DNA of 37,854 nucleotides from a virus: the IMG/VR virus record IMGVR_UViG_3300045118_000311, positions 1 through 37,854 of that record, one strand, 5' to 3'. The translations under genes were made by a program, and so were the position numbers. Shown one piece after another: positions 1-7,919 of this stretch. Position 1 is the first letter of the stretch; every line of letters starts with the position of its first letter. The notes beneath the pieces were generated by a model. It saw only the letters and a list, made by a program, of their open reading frames with translations, did no database searches and had not been told where the DNA came from.

Positions 1-610
<610 letters not shown>

Positions 611-886
611 TTAAATGATAATAGCTAAAACATCCGAGTCTTCAAGCACCAGTAGTTCTTCTCCGTCTATCTTAATCTCAATAGGTCCATATTTGGTGAA
701 CAGAATTTTGTCACCACAAGCAACTTCAAGAGGTTTATCTTTACCCGGGCCAACTGCAATTACTTCTCCTTTCATTGGTCTCTCTTTAGTAGCAGTTTCA
801 GGGATAATAATCCCACTTTCAGAAACAGGTTCTTCTTTGATTGCTCTAACAATCAAGTGATTTGAAACAGGTTTTAAATTTGACAT
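611..886 (-). CDS. groES: Co-chaperonin GroES
   Basis: A 91-residue protein of normal GroES length, forming the heptameric lid of the GroEL chamber. Family features are visible in order: N-terminal KPVSNHLIVRAIKEE, the mobile loop SESGIIIPETATKERP, GEVIAVGPG, CGDKILFTKYGP and the C-terminal GEELLVLEDSDVLAII. The mobile loop keeps the hydrophobic III tripeptide that contacts GroEL. It is the second-last gene of the long leftward operon and is followed by groEL. The start has TAAC 12 nt upstream and no Shine-Dalgarno sequence. Confidence 0.96.
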   Translation of the reverse strand: MSNLKPVSNHLIVRAIKEEPVSESGIIIPETATKERPMKGEVIAVGPGKDKPLEVACGDKILFTKYGPIEIKIDGEELLVLEDSDVLAIII

Positions 887-895
887 ACTTTTTTG

Positions 896-1168
896 TTAAT
901 ATGGTATTTTCTGTTCTATAATTTTTGCCATACACTTGTCGCATGGGATATAATCTATTCCCTCTAAAATTTGTATTGGCATATTCCATTTGCTTAGGCG
1001 AAATTGAGCAGATGGGATTCCAAGAAATGCTTCGGTACAGAATTGTTCAATACAACAGTCAGGATAGCCAAAGATTTCTCCACATTTTCTGTGAAATTCG
1101 ATGGCTAATTTCTTGGTTTCAACAAGTTTTTTCTGGAAGTCTTTAATTTGAGTTTTTGTGATTGTCAT
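896..1168 (-). CDS. Small cysteine-rich protein with GYPDCC motif
   Basis: A 90-residue protein of unknown function. Cysteines at about 29, 38, 39, 44, 76 and 79 include a CC pair in FGYPDCCIEQFC and a C-terminal CDKC, which suggests metal or Fe-S binding. The GYPxCCxxxF signature occurs in several uncharacterised bacterial and archaeal proteins; I infer only a shared metal-binding role. The start overlaps the stop of the upstream nuclease-like gene by 4 nt, showing translational coupling within the leftward operon. It directly precedes groES. Confidence 0.75.
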   Translation of the reverse strand: MTITKTQIKDFQKKLVETKKLAIEFHRKCGEIFGYPDCCIEQFCTEAFLGIPSAQFRLSKWNMPIQILEGIDYIPCDKCMAKIIEQKIPY

Positions 1169-1641
1169 ACATTTTTAAATTTAAATAATTTATTTTCTGG
1201 TACACAATACATTTCCCTATTCTTAAAGTCCATATCAGGACACCTTGTAAAATAAAAAGGCGTAGTGTATCCAAGAATTTCAGCAGAATAATTATCAATA
1301 TAAACACCAACTAATATAGAAGAATTAATAGACGCTTTGTACAGTTGCCATTCATTAAGCGCAATACCGCGATATGCTTGCGAAGTCTTTATGTCAAGTA
1401 ATGTATCTTCAACACAAAAATCAAATTTATCACCACCTTTTAATTGCACTCCACTCCATTTATATTCAACACCTTTTGAATCAAGAAATTTCTTAAAAGC
1501 TAATTCTCCAAGATAGCCTATCACATCACAAAGTACATTCTGAGGCAAGTAAGTTTTTGCATTTGGTTCTGCCTTTAAAACTCGTTGCGTCATTTCTTCT
1601 GCTAATTTTATATCTTCTTCTGTAAAGTAAATTTTGTTCAT
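1165..1641 (-). CDS. PD-(D/E)XK nuclease-like protein
   Basis: 158 residues. A plausible catalytic core is visible: E46 in GYLGELAFKKFL, D74 in GDKFDFCV and the D83-I-K85 triad in LLDIKTSQ, the spacing expected for restriction-endonuclease-fold enzymes. It may cut host DNA, process branched phage DNA or act as a restriction-like enzyme; the sequence does not decide. Its ATG overlaps the stop of a 53-codon gene upstream (ATGA), and its stop overlaps the next start. It is one of three proteins of this superfamily in the same operon. Confidence 0.65.
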   Translation of the reverse strand: MNKIYFTEEDIKLAEEMTQRVLKAEPNAKTYLPQNVLCDVIGYLGELAFKKFLDSKGVEYKWSGVQLKGGDKFDFCVEDTLLDIKTSQAYRGIALNEWQLYKASINSSILVGVYIDNYSAEILGYTTPFYFTRCPDMDFKNREMYCVPENKLFKFKNV

Positions 1642-1799
1642 TTTATGTTATAATTATTACGGTAATTATCTTTTCGTGGTCTGTCCCCATACAGCTTTGT
1701 AGTTCCTTTAGGTAAACGTCCGGCTTTTTCTTCTTTTAGAAGAATATCTTTATAACGATCAATCCTTTTTCTTGGGCGTGGTGGAGTGTTGATCCGCAT
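1638..1799 (-). CDS. Small basic protein, 53 aa
   Basis: An open frame of 53 codons starting at ATG 1799 and ending in TGA at 1640-1638. The stop overlaps the next start as ATGA. It fills what would otherwise be a gap in a tightly packed operon and begins 41 nt inside the end of the upstream gene. The product is strongly basic and rich in Arg, Lys, Pro and Tyr (MRINTPPRPRKRIDRYK at the N-terminus). No family is recognised; nucleic-acid binding is a guess from charge alone. Confidence 0.6.
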   Translation of the reverse strand: MRINTPPRPRKRIDRYKDILLKEEKAGRLPKGTTKLYGDRPRKDNYRNNYNIK

Positions 1800-2085
1800 C
1801 TTTTGTTTGTATTAATGGTTTGCCATCGACATCAAACATAACAGCTTTCATTTCCGCTTGCATAAAACCCTTTTCAAGATGTTCAATGCAAGCCTTTAAT
1901 GTCTTAGCGGATGATAATATTCCCGCGTTCTCGCCAGCTCTCATTATCCCGATAATAGCTTCACATAGCGCATAGAGATCAAACGCAATAGGGATATCGA
2001 GAAATTCTTTTATTGTTGGTTTAATGACAAGGCATTTACTGTCTTTGCGATCTGTATCAAAATCTACCTGTAGTACTGTTCTCAT
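1759..2085 (-). CDS. Hypothetical protein, 108 aa
   Basis: Unknown family. The N-terminal third is predicted beta-rich (VLQVDFDTDRKDSKCLVIKP), followed by a helical centre (FDLYALCEAIIGIMRAGENAG) and a charged tail ending in a lysine run. The start overlaps the stop of the resolvase-like gene by 4 nt, so it is translated from the same operon. The last 41 nt are shared with the start of the 53-aa basic gene in another frame. Confidence 0.65.
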   Translation of the reverse strand: MRTVLQVDFDTDRKDSKCLVIKPTIKEFLDIPIAFDLYALCEAIIGIMRAGENAGILSSAKTLKACIEHLEKGFMQAEMKAVMFDVDGKPLIQTKDADQHSTTPKKKD

Positions 2086-2426
2086 AATGGATCGTAATAA
2101 TTTAAAAGTTCTTTTAAGAAATCTAAGTGCATAATGACGAGCCGGTCACTTTCACCTTTTTGTTCTGTAACAAGCATTGGTATGCCCCCATATTTTCTAT
2201 TAGCTTCATTCCATAAATAGTGATGTTTCATCCTTGCAAGTTTCTTGCAATCAATATTGATATTCTTGAATTTAACGTGATTGAATTTTATATCCGGCCT
2301 TGATTCAGCATAGTTTCCCATTCTCCATATGCGATATGCACCGAACTGCTTAAGTTCTTTAACAATCTGTCTTTCAAAATGTTTTCCGCGCGCGACATTA
2401 CGCGCTTGTGTGTTTCTTTTAGTCAT
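2082..2426 (-). CDS. Holliday-junction-resolvase-like PD-(D/E)XK nuclease
   Basis: 114 residues. The pattern is that of small archaeal-type or phage resolvases: a basic N-terminus, E18 in RGKHFERQIVKELK, D45 in ESRPDIKF and the D59-C-K61 catalytic pair in INIDCKKLARMKH, then a strand with GGIPMLVTEQKG. Such enzymes cut four-way or branched DNA during recombination and before packaging, which fits the position among replication and recombination genes. The exact subfamily is not certain. It overlaps the XRE gene by 8 nt and the next gene by 4 nt. Confidence 0.7.
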   Translation of the reverse strand: MTKRNTQARNVARGKHFERQIVKELKQFGAYRIWRMGNYAESRPDIKFNHVKFKNINIDCKKLARMKHHYLWNEANRKYGGIPMLVTEQKGESDRLVIMHLDFLKELLNYYDPL

Positions 2427-2631
2427 TAAATAATTTGATTATTTCTTCAAAAGGTAATCCGAAAGCATCCATCATTTTCCGGAGGGTACTCAACCGTGGA
2501 GTAGTTCGCATCTTTCCAGACTCAATGTTGGATATTGCGCACTTGGTGATACCGAGCACTTGCGCAAAATCAGCTTGAGTTTTATACCCTGCGGCAATTC
2601 TGTATGCTCTGAATTTTAATCTTTTTGGCAT
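2419..2631 (-). CDS. Cro/CI-type (XRE) helix-turn-helix repressor
   Basis: 70 residues consisting of a single HTH_3 domain: FRAYRIAAGYKTQADFAQVLG is helices 1 and 2, ITKCAISNIESGKMR is the recognition helix with the typical IxxxExGK, followed by TLRKMMDAFGLPFEEII. It is likely a dimeric DNA-binding regulator of early phage genes. It has no oligomerisation or peptidase domain, so it is Cro-sized rather than CI-sized. Start ATG 2631 has TAAC 13 nt upstream. Confidence 0.85.
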   Translation of the reverse strand: MPKRLKFRAYRIAAGYKTQADFAQVLGITKCAISNIESGKMRTTPRLSTLRKMMDAFGLPFEEIIKLFND

Positions 2632-2641
2632 GGTGTATATG

Positions 2642-3049
2642 TTAAGATCCTGTTTGATATATGTTTGACTTAATCTCTGCCGTAGTTCTTCTCTCTCTTG
2701 CCAACTCTATATCGTGTTGCATTTGCAGTGCAACTAGATAGGTTCTGAGAAATATTTTTAATTCCAGTGCTTGCAGATATTTTGTAGATTCTTCCTTGTA
2801 TTTATCCGTTGTCCGTGCCAATCTGCTTAACTTCGCTTCAGACGTTCCCTTTTCCGATACCAGCATCGCACCGAAATTCTTTGCTTCTGTCGCTAGTATC
2901 TCATCTCGCAACGTGTCCTTGTAGTAAGTAGCGTACGCCTCCGCCTCTGCTAAATATCTGGCTACCAACTTGACTTTTTCGGAGAGTAGTTCGGTATCAT
3001 CTAATTCTTTTTCTATGGCTTTTTGCGTCTTAAACGCAGATGGTGGCAT
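2642..3049 (-). CDS. Hypothetical helical protein, 135 aa
   Basis: No family recognised. It is almost entirely alpha-helical and highly charged, with likely coiled-coil stretches at about residues 10-50 and 65-125. It lies between the exonuclease and the XRE regulator in the replication operon, so a role as an accessory to recombination or replication is possible but unproved. A 107-nt spacer with a C-rich leader on the coding strand separates it from the exonuclease gene. Confidence 0.65.
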   Translation of the reverse strand: MPPSAFKTQKAIEKELDDTELLSEKVKLVARYLAEAEAYATYYKDTLRDEILATEAKNFGAMLVSEKGTSEAKLSRLARTTDKYKEESTKYLQALELKIFLRTYLVALQMQHDIELARERRTTAEIKSNIYQTGS

Positions 3050-3156
3050 ATAAATTTCTTATTTCTATTGGCCTAGCTTGCATTTTTAGGGGTGGGGGTG
3101 GCACATAATGTGTTTTAAAAACAAAGTCGCTGCAATCGCTTAAAAATGGCCTTCGT

Positions 3157-3903
3157 TTAATCAGCCAAATACGCCTGCCAGTCTTCGTTATCAAAATTCT
3201 TAAATGGATTTATCGGGTAATACGTCTGGTTCTGTACCATAAGACTGACTTGTCTGTACCATTCAGAAACTTTGTCTATCCATTTCTGGTCATATAGGAT
3301 CACTGTATCCTGTAGTTGTGGATTTTTGTCGCGGTTTTTTGTCTTTTTGAATTCTGATAAGACAAAGTATTCCGGGAATTTACCGGTTAGATTCTGGGTT
3401 GCCCAATAGTAAAACCATGCCTGGACATAGTGTTCGTATCCGTTACCAATAGAGTATACACCCACGTATTTGTGATCTACGGGATTCCCCTTGTTGTCTA
3501 CCAGATCCATTTGCGCGGTTAATGGGAGTCCACCTTCTATAGGAGATGGGATTTTACTAACTTTCATTTCAACGTACTGGTTATCTTTCCAATTTCTATC
3601 AGCAAATTCTTCTCTGTAGACAATGAGATTTTCTTCTAATCTTTCACCAACAATTTGAAATTCCTCCTCGTCAAAATCTTGAATTTCATCTTTAGTATCT
3701 GTTAATTCTTGAAGGGCATCTCCAATATAATTTTCTGGCCTTGTAAAAAACATTTCTAACCCTTTATGCCACGCTTTTCCTTCCGCCATTACAAGAGGAA
3801 ATGGTAATTGCTCTCCGTTGATGTAGCATTTTTCGAATTTCGATGGTGAGGTGAGAAATGTACGACAAGCTGAATACGACAGGTGATCTATGGTTTTGTT
3901 CAT
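3157..3903 (-). CDS. RecB/Cas4-like PD-(D/E)XK exonuclease
   Basis: 248 residues with the complete PDDEXK_1 motif set: SYSACRTFLTSPSKFEKCYI at the N-terminus, H46 in GKAWHKGLE, D133 in AQMDLVD, D143-x-K145 in VDHKYV, and Q161/Y165 in VQAWFYYW. This is the pattern of RecB, AddB and Cas4 nuclease domains. Free-standing phage versions act as 5'-3' exonucleases or recombination nucleases. The cysteine ligands of an Fe-S cluster are not evident. It overlaps the HNH-like gene by 4 nt and lies next to the ssDNA-binding candidate, consistent with a recombination module. Confidence 0.82.
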   Translation of the reverse strand: MNKTIDHLSYSACRTFLTSPSKFEKCYINGEQLPFPLVMAEGKAWHKGLEMFFTRPENYIGDALQELTDTKDEIQDFDEEEFQIVGERLEENLIVYREEFADRNWKDNQYVEMKVSKIPSPIEGGLPLTAQMDLVDNKGNPVDHKYVGVYSIGNGYEHYVQAWFYYWATQNLTGKFPEYFVLSEFKKTKNRDKNPQLQDTVILYDQKWIDKVSEWYRQVSLMVQNQTYYPINPFKNFDNEDWQAYLAD

Positions 3904-4274
3904 AGGTACAAATTTAGTTTTTTATAGGTTGTTTCGTAAAGTTGATAGAATTGTCTATCTCTTTCTGTCCATTGGTAATCTCCTCGTTTAACACTTTGCT
4001 TAAGAATTTCAAATGTCTTTCTAAGGCACTCTTCGCAGTTTTTAATTGAGTTATGCTCAGGGAGGTGACATTTTTGGTTGTTAATAGGGAATGAATTGAG
4101 CACTGAAGCATAAGTGCCGCTCTTGCGATGTTCTTTTGGGCCTCTTCCAAAGATATGATGTAGACAGTTCGAGTGAGATTGCCCGCATCTAAGACATCTG
4201 TACCATGCATTGGATTCCGGGGAGATTCTATTCCAAATTTCATAAGTTTCCTGAGGAAAGTTAACATATTTCAT
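3900..4274 (-). CDS. HNH-like / NinG-like small nuclease candidate
   Basis: 124 residues. A C27-x2-C30 pair is followed by LHHIFGRG (the HH of an HNH motif), an Asn in SVLNSFPINN and CHLPEH, the order His, Asn, His of HNH nucleases. Two later cysteines (CEEC) could complete a zinc site. HNH or NinG/Rap-type proteins are common beside phage recombination genes. I rate the fold likely and the substrate unknown. The start is 5 nt after the upstream stop, and the stop overlaps the exonuclease start. An alternative 117-codon frame on the same strand is a shadow, because it lacks these motifs. Confidence 0.6.
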   Translation of the reverse strand: MKYVNFPQETYEIWNRISPESNAWYRCLRCGQSHSNCLHHIFGRGPKEHRKSGTYASVLNSFPINNQKCHLPEHNSIKNCEECLRKTFEILKQSVKRGDYQWTERDRQFYQLYETTYKKLNLYL

Positions 4275-4279
4275 TTTTG

Positions 4280-5086
4280 TTAAGGTGTAATTTTTTTCTG
4301 TTCTTCATCCCAAGGCAAATCCACAACTTCAACTTCTTCTTCCTTCTTTTCAGTAGCTTGTGCCACTGATTCTTCTGCAATTTTGCTGTAGTATTTTGTA
4401 AGAGCTTCATCGAGTGTTTCGATATACTTAACAGCTTTCGCAACAGGGTACTGTTCACCAACTGCGAATTCTAAAACATTGAAAAACACCGAACCACTCT
4501 TTTCCATTCTCATTCCCGCTATCTTGAAAGTTGTTGGACGAACCTGTTTATCGAGTTGTTTTCTCAGCTTGAACCAAGAAGTAAAATGAGCACTGGAAAT
4601 TCTCCATCTGTAGATTTTATCTTCATAGACCGTGTAAGCGATATTCTGATAGCGAACGGGAAATTTCTCTTTAGCTTCTGTATATGTCCCAGTAAACACA
4701 ACCTCACCTGATGCAGTACTGGTCAATTCAATAGGTTCAAATTCGTTTGTTTCTCTGCAAACAAACTTTGGTAGACCTGACTTGTCGTCAAATTCTTTTC
4801 CGACTATCTGGACTCTTACCTTTGCCAGGAAGAACTGAGCAACTTTTGTATCAATCTCCTTCACATCAAACTCCCCTGCTGCATTTACGGTGTACGCAAA
4901 GAGTTTTCCAAAATCAGGGTTCTCCTTTCCCTCCGGTGTGAGCTTGCTGTTAACTAACCGGATCTCGTTAACATTGTGCTTCCTTGTATTCGACAAGGAT
5001 CTGTACTTTTTGAGGAGATCATTCTCCTCTGCCGGGGTAAGTTTCTTCTGTACATCCACTGGCTCAATTGCGAATAAATCGGACAT
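4280..5086 (-). CDS. Putative phage ssDNA-binding / recombination protein with acidic tail
   Basis: 268 residues. The centre (about 85-215) is beta-rich with many aromatic and basic residues, and the last 30 residues are a glutamate-rich tail containing VEVVDLPWDEE. Acidic C-terminal tails that recruit partners are typical of SSB and T7 gp2.5-type proteins. It lies between the helicase-primase and the nucleases, where a phage SSB is expected. No exact family is recognised, so this is an inference. It has its own promoter just upstream, and TAACCC 14 nt before the ATG. Confidence 0.5.
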   Translation of the reverse strand: MSDLFAIEPVDVQKKLTPAEENDLLKKYRSLSNTRKHNVNEIRLVNSKLTPEGKENPDFGKLFAYTVNAAGEFDVKEIDTKVAQFFLAKVRVQIVGKEFDDKSGLPKFVCRETNEFEPIELTSTASGEVVFTGTYTEAKEKFPVRYQNIAYTVYEDKIYRWRISSAHFTSWFKLRKQLDKQVRPTTFKIAGMRMEKSGSVFFNVLEFAVGEQYPVAKAVKYIETLDEALTKYYSKIAEESVAQATEKKEEEVEVVDLPWDEEQKKITP

Positions 5087-5118
5087 AGATGTTTGGGTTA
5101 GAAAATAAATACGGGTTT

Positions 5119-5147
5119 AATATATAGTATGATACTACAAAAGTCAA
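5119..5147 (-). promoter_or_regulatory. Sigma70-type promoter for the SSB-like gene
   Basis: On the minus strand TTGACT (5147-5142) and TATATT (5124-5119) are separated by exactly 17 bp. Transcription would start near 5112 and give a leader of about 26 nt. The leader contains TTTCTAACCCAAACAT, nearly the same as the leader of the rightward gene at 8286. The -35 box overlaps the stop of the zinc-ribbon gene. Confidence 0.6.
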
Positions 5148-5380
5148 GTGGAAAAAACATCTCCTTCTGATAAATCTATTTTGACAAATGCACAATCTCT
5201 CAATTCATCCATCAATTCATCTGTTTGTTTTTCGAAGCATTGAAACTTATTACACTTTGCGCAAATGCATTTGATCATAAAATTATATTTGGGATCGCGT
5301 TCGCATCTACGGTATCTGTTGGGTTGTGGTTTAAAAATGAGAATTCTGTTTTGATTTTGGCAATACTTGCATTGAAACAT
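5144..5380 (-). CDS. Small zinc-ribbon protein
   Basis: 78 residues with C4-x2-C7 at the N-terminus and C38-x-C40-x2-C43, plus C26 and C48, enough for one or two zinc sites. No family beyond zinc ribbon is recognised. It lies 11 nt downstream of the helicase-primase gene and may be an accessory of replication, for example supplying a zinc domain that the fused primase lacks; that is speculation. TAATCCC precedes the start by 14 nt. Confidence 0.7.
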   Translation of the reverse strand: MFQCKYCQNQNRILIFKPQPNRYRRCERDPKYNFMIKCICAKCNKFQCFEKQTDELMDELRDCAFVKIDLSEGDVFST

Positions 5381-5391
5381 ATTTTTAGGGA

Positions 5392-7113
5392 TTAAATACT
5401 ATCCTGCCATAGTTCCACTTTTTTTTCTTCAAATTCATCTTTGAAGGTACCCCGGTTGAAAAATACAGTTGTTTCAGCCCATTGTCCAAACCCCCTGTCT
5501 TTAGGTTGGACTATCATAAACTTTGCATTCTCTTCTATGGTAGCATCTTGGCTGTATGTTCTGAAACAAGCGAATACATTATCAGCGTTGTGTGCTATCT
5601 TTGCGCTTCCCCTCATTACTTCGAGTGGATTAGCTTTTTTTTCTTTGTCCCCAATTTTTCCGAAGTGATGCAATACCACAATTGGTATATTTATTTCCTT
5701 TGCAATCTGTGAAAGCATTTTTGAGATCCTGTTTTGCTCAACATATTCTTTGTTGTCATCCTTGTGTATCAAATCAAAATTGTCTATAAATAACAGATCT
5801 GGATTATATTCTGATACTACTTTAAATATATTGTCAAGCGTAGTTTCGATATCTTTGGGAAAACCAGTTAACAAAAGTGTTTTTATCTCTTTAATTTCAT
5901 TTTTCTTTTCTCGGTATAATTCTTTTTTATAATCTGGTATCATCCGTTTATCACGCCATTCGTTTTTGCGTATTCCGGCGTATGATCTTGAAATCCTCGT
6001 GAGTATTTCATCTGCTGTCATTTCAAGTGAGAGAAATAAAACCTTATGTCCATTGTGTGCATTTTTTATGGCAACGTCAAAACAAAAAGCTGTCTTCCCG
6101 GTACCTGTTCCTCCGACCAGGATGGTTATTTCGCCTCTCTGTAGTGGACTTAATTCATTGTCTAAAACTTCGGTACCCCAAGTGTACGGGATATCTTCAA
6201 CCAGTGAAATTACATCTTTGCCCGAGTATTCTGGAGTCAAGATCTTTTTTATGTCAATCTTTTTTTTAATTCCTGCCATCTCTTTCAGCCATTCGATGGC
6301 TTCTTTCAAATCCTTTTTACCATAGATCATAACTGCATCAATCGTGCTTCCGCTCCCAGGTTTACCGCTAAATCTATTAATGTAATTCTCTTTCACATTT
6401 ACGCTGGCACTTGTTGTCTGGCCATTCTCAATTATAAAATGGGTTGGTGTAAGTTGTACTCCTAGCTTATCGAGGACTTGTTTAATAGGAATATCTTTTA
6501 TAATAGATATATCGTCGTTTTTTAGATTATGTTTTTTTACAAACTTTTCCATGGGTGGCGTATATGGGAATGCTTGTATCATATCTTCTGGAGATTCTTT
6601 TATGAAATCAAATTTTATTATCTTCACTAAAAATTTATCTATTGGGTCTTTAACGTGATAAAATCCAGGAAATCGCAAAACTTCATTCTTCGAACTAATA
6701 GCAGGGTCGCCATCAAAAAAATCAAGTAGTCCGTTTATGATACTCTTGAATTGAGCATCTGTGCATTCCACATTCCAGTAAAGATGATAGCTTCTTTTGC
6801 TTTCAATTATCATGCCGGGTTGTATTGGTGCTTTTTTAATCTTTTCCAGTTGTTCAGGTTTGGAAGCATTATCCATATCAACATATACCCACTGGATTGA
6901 GATAACGTCTTTTTCTTTGCGGCCATTTTTACACGGGTTTGGTGTGAAAAAAATACCTGCACCTGCCGCGTTTTTTTCTTTTAGAAAATCGTATTTGGAA
7001 TCAAAATCGCTCATCGGGAATTGTAGGGTGTATCCAAATCTACCCTTTTTTTCATCATCGAAAGTCAAGATGTAACTGTCCTTGAAAACTTCTTTAAATT
7101 TTGTTATTTCCAT
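5392..7113 (-). CDS. Primase-polymerase (AEP/RepB-type) fused to RecA/DnaB-like helicase
   Basis: 573 residues, two enzymes in one chain. Residues about 1-175 are an archaeo-eukaryotic-type primase: D79 and D81 in VYVDMD, then IIESKRSYHLYW with H110, and LRFPGFYHVKDP, as in RepB-like PrimPols. Residues about 197-282 resemble a DnaG-type zinc domain that has lost its cysteines (INRFSGKPGSGSTIDAVM, then EAIEWLKEMAG). Residues about 300-573 are a RecA-fold ATPase: Walker A GGTGTGKT (334-341), LSLEM after it, Walker B LLFIDNFD (D444), and PIVVLHHFGK. The protein would unwind and prime phage DNA. The start overlaps the replisome-organiser stop by 10 nt. Confidence 0.88.
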   Translation of the reverse strand: MEITKFKEVFKDSYILTFDDEKKGRFGYTLQFPMSDFDSKYDFLKEKNAAGAGIFFTPNPCKNGRKEKDVISIQWVYVDMDNASKPEQLEKIKKAPIQPGMIIESKRSYHLYWNVECTDAQFKSIINGLLDFFDGDPAISSKNEVLRFPGFYHVKDPIDKFLVKIIKFDFIKESPEDMIQAFPYTPPMEKFVKKHNLKNDDISIIKDIPIKQVLDKLGVQLTPTHFIIENGQTTSASVNVKENYINRFSGKPGSGSTIDAVMIYGKKDLKEAIEWLKEMAGIKKKIDIKKILTPEYSGKDVISLVEDIPYTWGTEVLDNELSPLQRGEITILVGGTGTGKTAFCFDVAIKNAHNGHKVLFLSLEMTADEILTRISRSYAGIRKNEWRDKRMIPDYKKELYREKKNEIKEIKTLLLTGFPKDIETTLDNIFKVVSEYNPDLLFIDNFDLIHKDDNKEYVEQNRISKMLSQIAKEINIPIVVLHHFGKIGDKEKKANPLEVMRGSAKIAHNADNVFACFRTYSQDATIEENAKFMIVQPKDRGFGQWAETTVFFNRGTFKDEFEEKKVELWQDSI

Positions 7114-7916
7114 AAATTATTCTTTGCTACAAATGCTATGTATCTTAAAGAATCTGCACGTTCGAGTGCAGTTCTCCATTTTTTACCTTTATCCCACATC
7201 TCCAACCATTCCTGATCTGTTGCCTTCTTAATTTTTTCTTTTGGCCATATGGGGTCAGCTCGATTAAGCCACATCCGGACAGCACTTGGATAATCTTTGT
7301 ATGTCTTGCCAGTTGATTTAATCCATAGGTTCATCTCGTCGATTATCTTGTCGACATTGGCCTGCCCGAAATCGTCGCATATTTTTGAGTATTCAATTAT
7401 GGGCATCTTCACATAATCGTCATCCCTCGCGCGCGCGCGCGCGTAGAGAGAGTGAGAAGAATTCTTATCATTATTATTATCTTTATATATATTGTCTGCC
7501 ATTTTGGCAGTGTCCACACTGCCATTTTGGCAGTATCCGGCTGTCAATTTGGCAGTACCACTGCCATTTTGGCAGCCAAAGTTGTTTTTTCCTGATAAGA
7601 AAGCCGTTTCTTTGCCTTTGAACCCGATAATCCAGTCGTCTTTGTTGGCGATCATTTCGTTGAAATTGTCCAAAGTTTTAACGTATCCGGTTGATTCGTC
7701 TCTTGTTATCAGTTCTTTTAATTCTAGGGTTTTTAGTGTGCGATAAATTACTCTTTCGCTTAGATCTAAAACTTCTGCAAGTTTTCGTTTACTCATTATG
7801 CACCAGTGCCCGTAAGTTTGATTGTTTGAAAGGTGGTAAATTGTATCTAAAACCACGTATTCTTCTACTGAAAGACAAAGCGCTTTCCTAATTGGATGAA
7901 TTATGGTTGTGTACAT
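7104..7916 (-). CDS. Replisome organiser / initiator (lambda O-like), origin within the gene
   Basis: 270 residues. Residues about 15-90 are a winged helix (MSKRKLAEVLDLSERVIYRT, TLELKELITRDESTGYV). Residues about 114-160 are low complexity and are encoded by the iterons. The C-terminal third has the phage initiator pattern DEMNLWIKSTGKTYKDYPSA, followed by RMWLNRAD, which in relatives recruits the helicase. It heads the leftward operon and overlaps the helicase-primase gene, as O precedes P in lambda. The inserted segment with four palindromic iterons and an AT-rich tract mirrors the position of the lambda origin inside O. Protein-level similarity to O itself is not claimed. Confidence 0.82.
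   Translation of the reverse strand: MYTTIIHPIRKALCLSVEEYVVLDTIYHLSNNQTYGHWCIMSKRKLAEVLDLSERVIYRTLKTLELKELITRDESTGYVKTLDNFNEMIANKDDWIIGFKGKETAFLSGKNNFGCQNGSGTAKLTAGYCQNGSVDTAKMADNIYKDNNNDKNSSHSLYARARARDDDYVKMPIIEYSKICDDFGQANVDKIIDEMNLWIKSTGKTYKDYPSAVRMWLNRADPIWPKEKIKKATDQEWLEMWDKGKKWRTALERADSLRYIAFVAKNNLWK
7428..7494. other. AT-rich unwinding tract and (CG)8 run beside the iterons
   Basis: Immediately left of the iterons, 7461-7494 is almost pure A/T (for example TTATTATTATCTTTATATAT), a likely DNA unwinding element. Beyond it, 7428-7443 is an uninterrupted (CG)8, an alternating tract prone to Z-DNA, encoding the RARARAR stretch of the initiator. Order: CG tract, AT tract, iterons. Confidence 0.55.
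7496..7575. repeat. Four palindromic iterons, candidate replication origin
   Basis: CTGCCATTTTGGCAG occurs at 7496-7510, 7519-7533 and 7561-7575, with a variant CTGTCAATTTGGCAG at 7541-7555. Each is a dyad with 6-bp arms CTGCCA/TGGCAG and a 3-bp centre. Start-to-start spacing is 23, 22 and 20 bp, about two helical turns. The copies fall in two different reading frames of the host gene (encoding CQNGS twice and TAKM/TAKL once each), so the repeat is conserved as DNA and not as protein. Confidence 0.8.
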
Positions 7917-7919
7917 TTT

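Noticed and set aside
2419-2631. Lysogeny module
   Set aside because: One Cro-sized regulator is present, but no integrase, CI-type repressor or attachment site was seen, so lysogeny is not supported.
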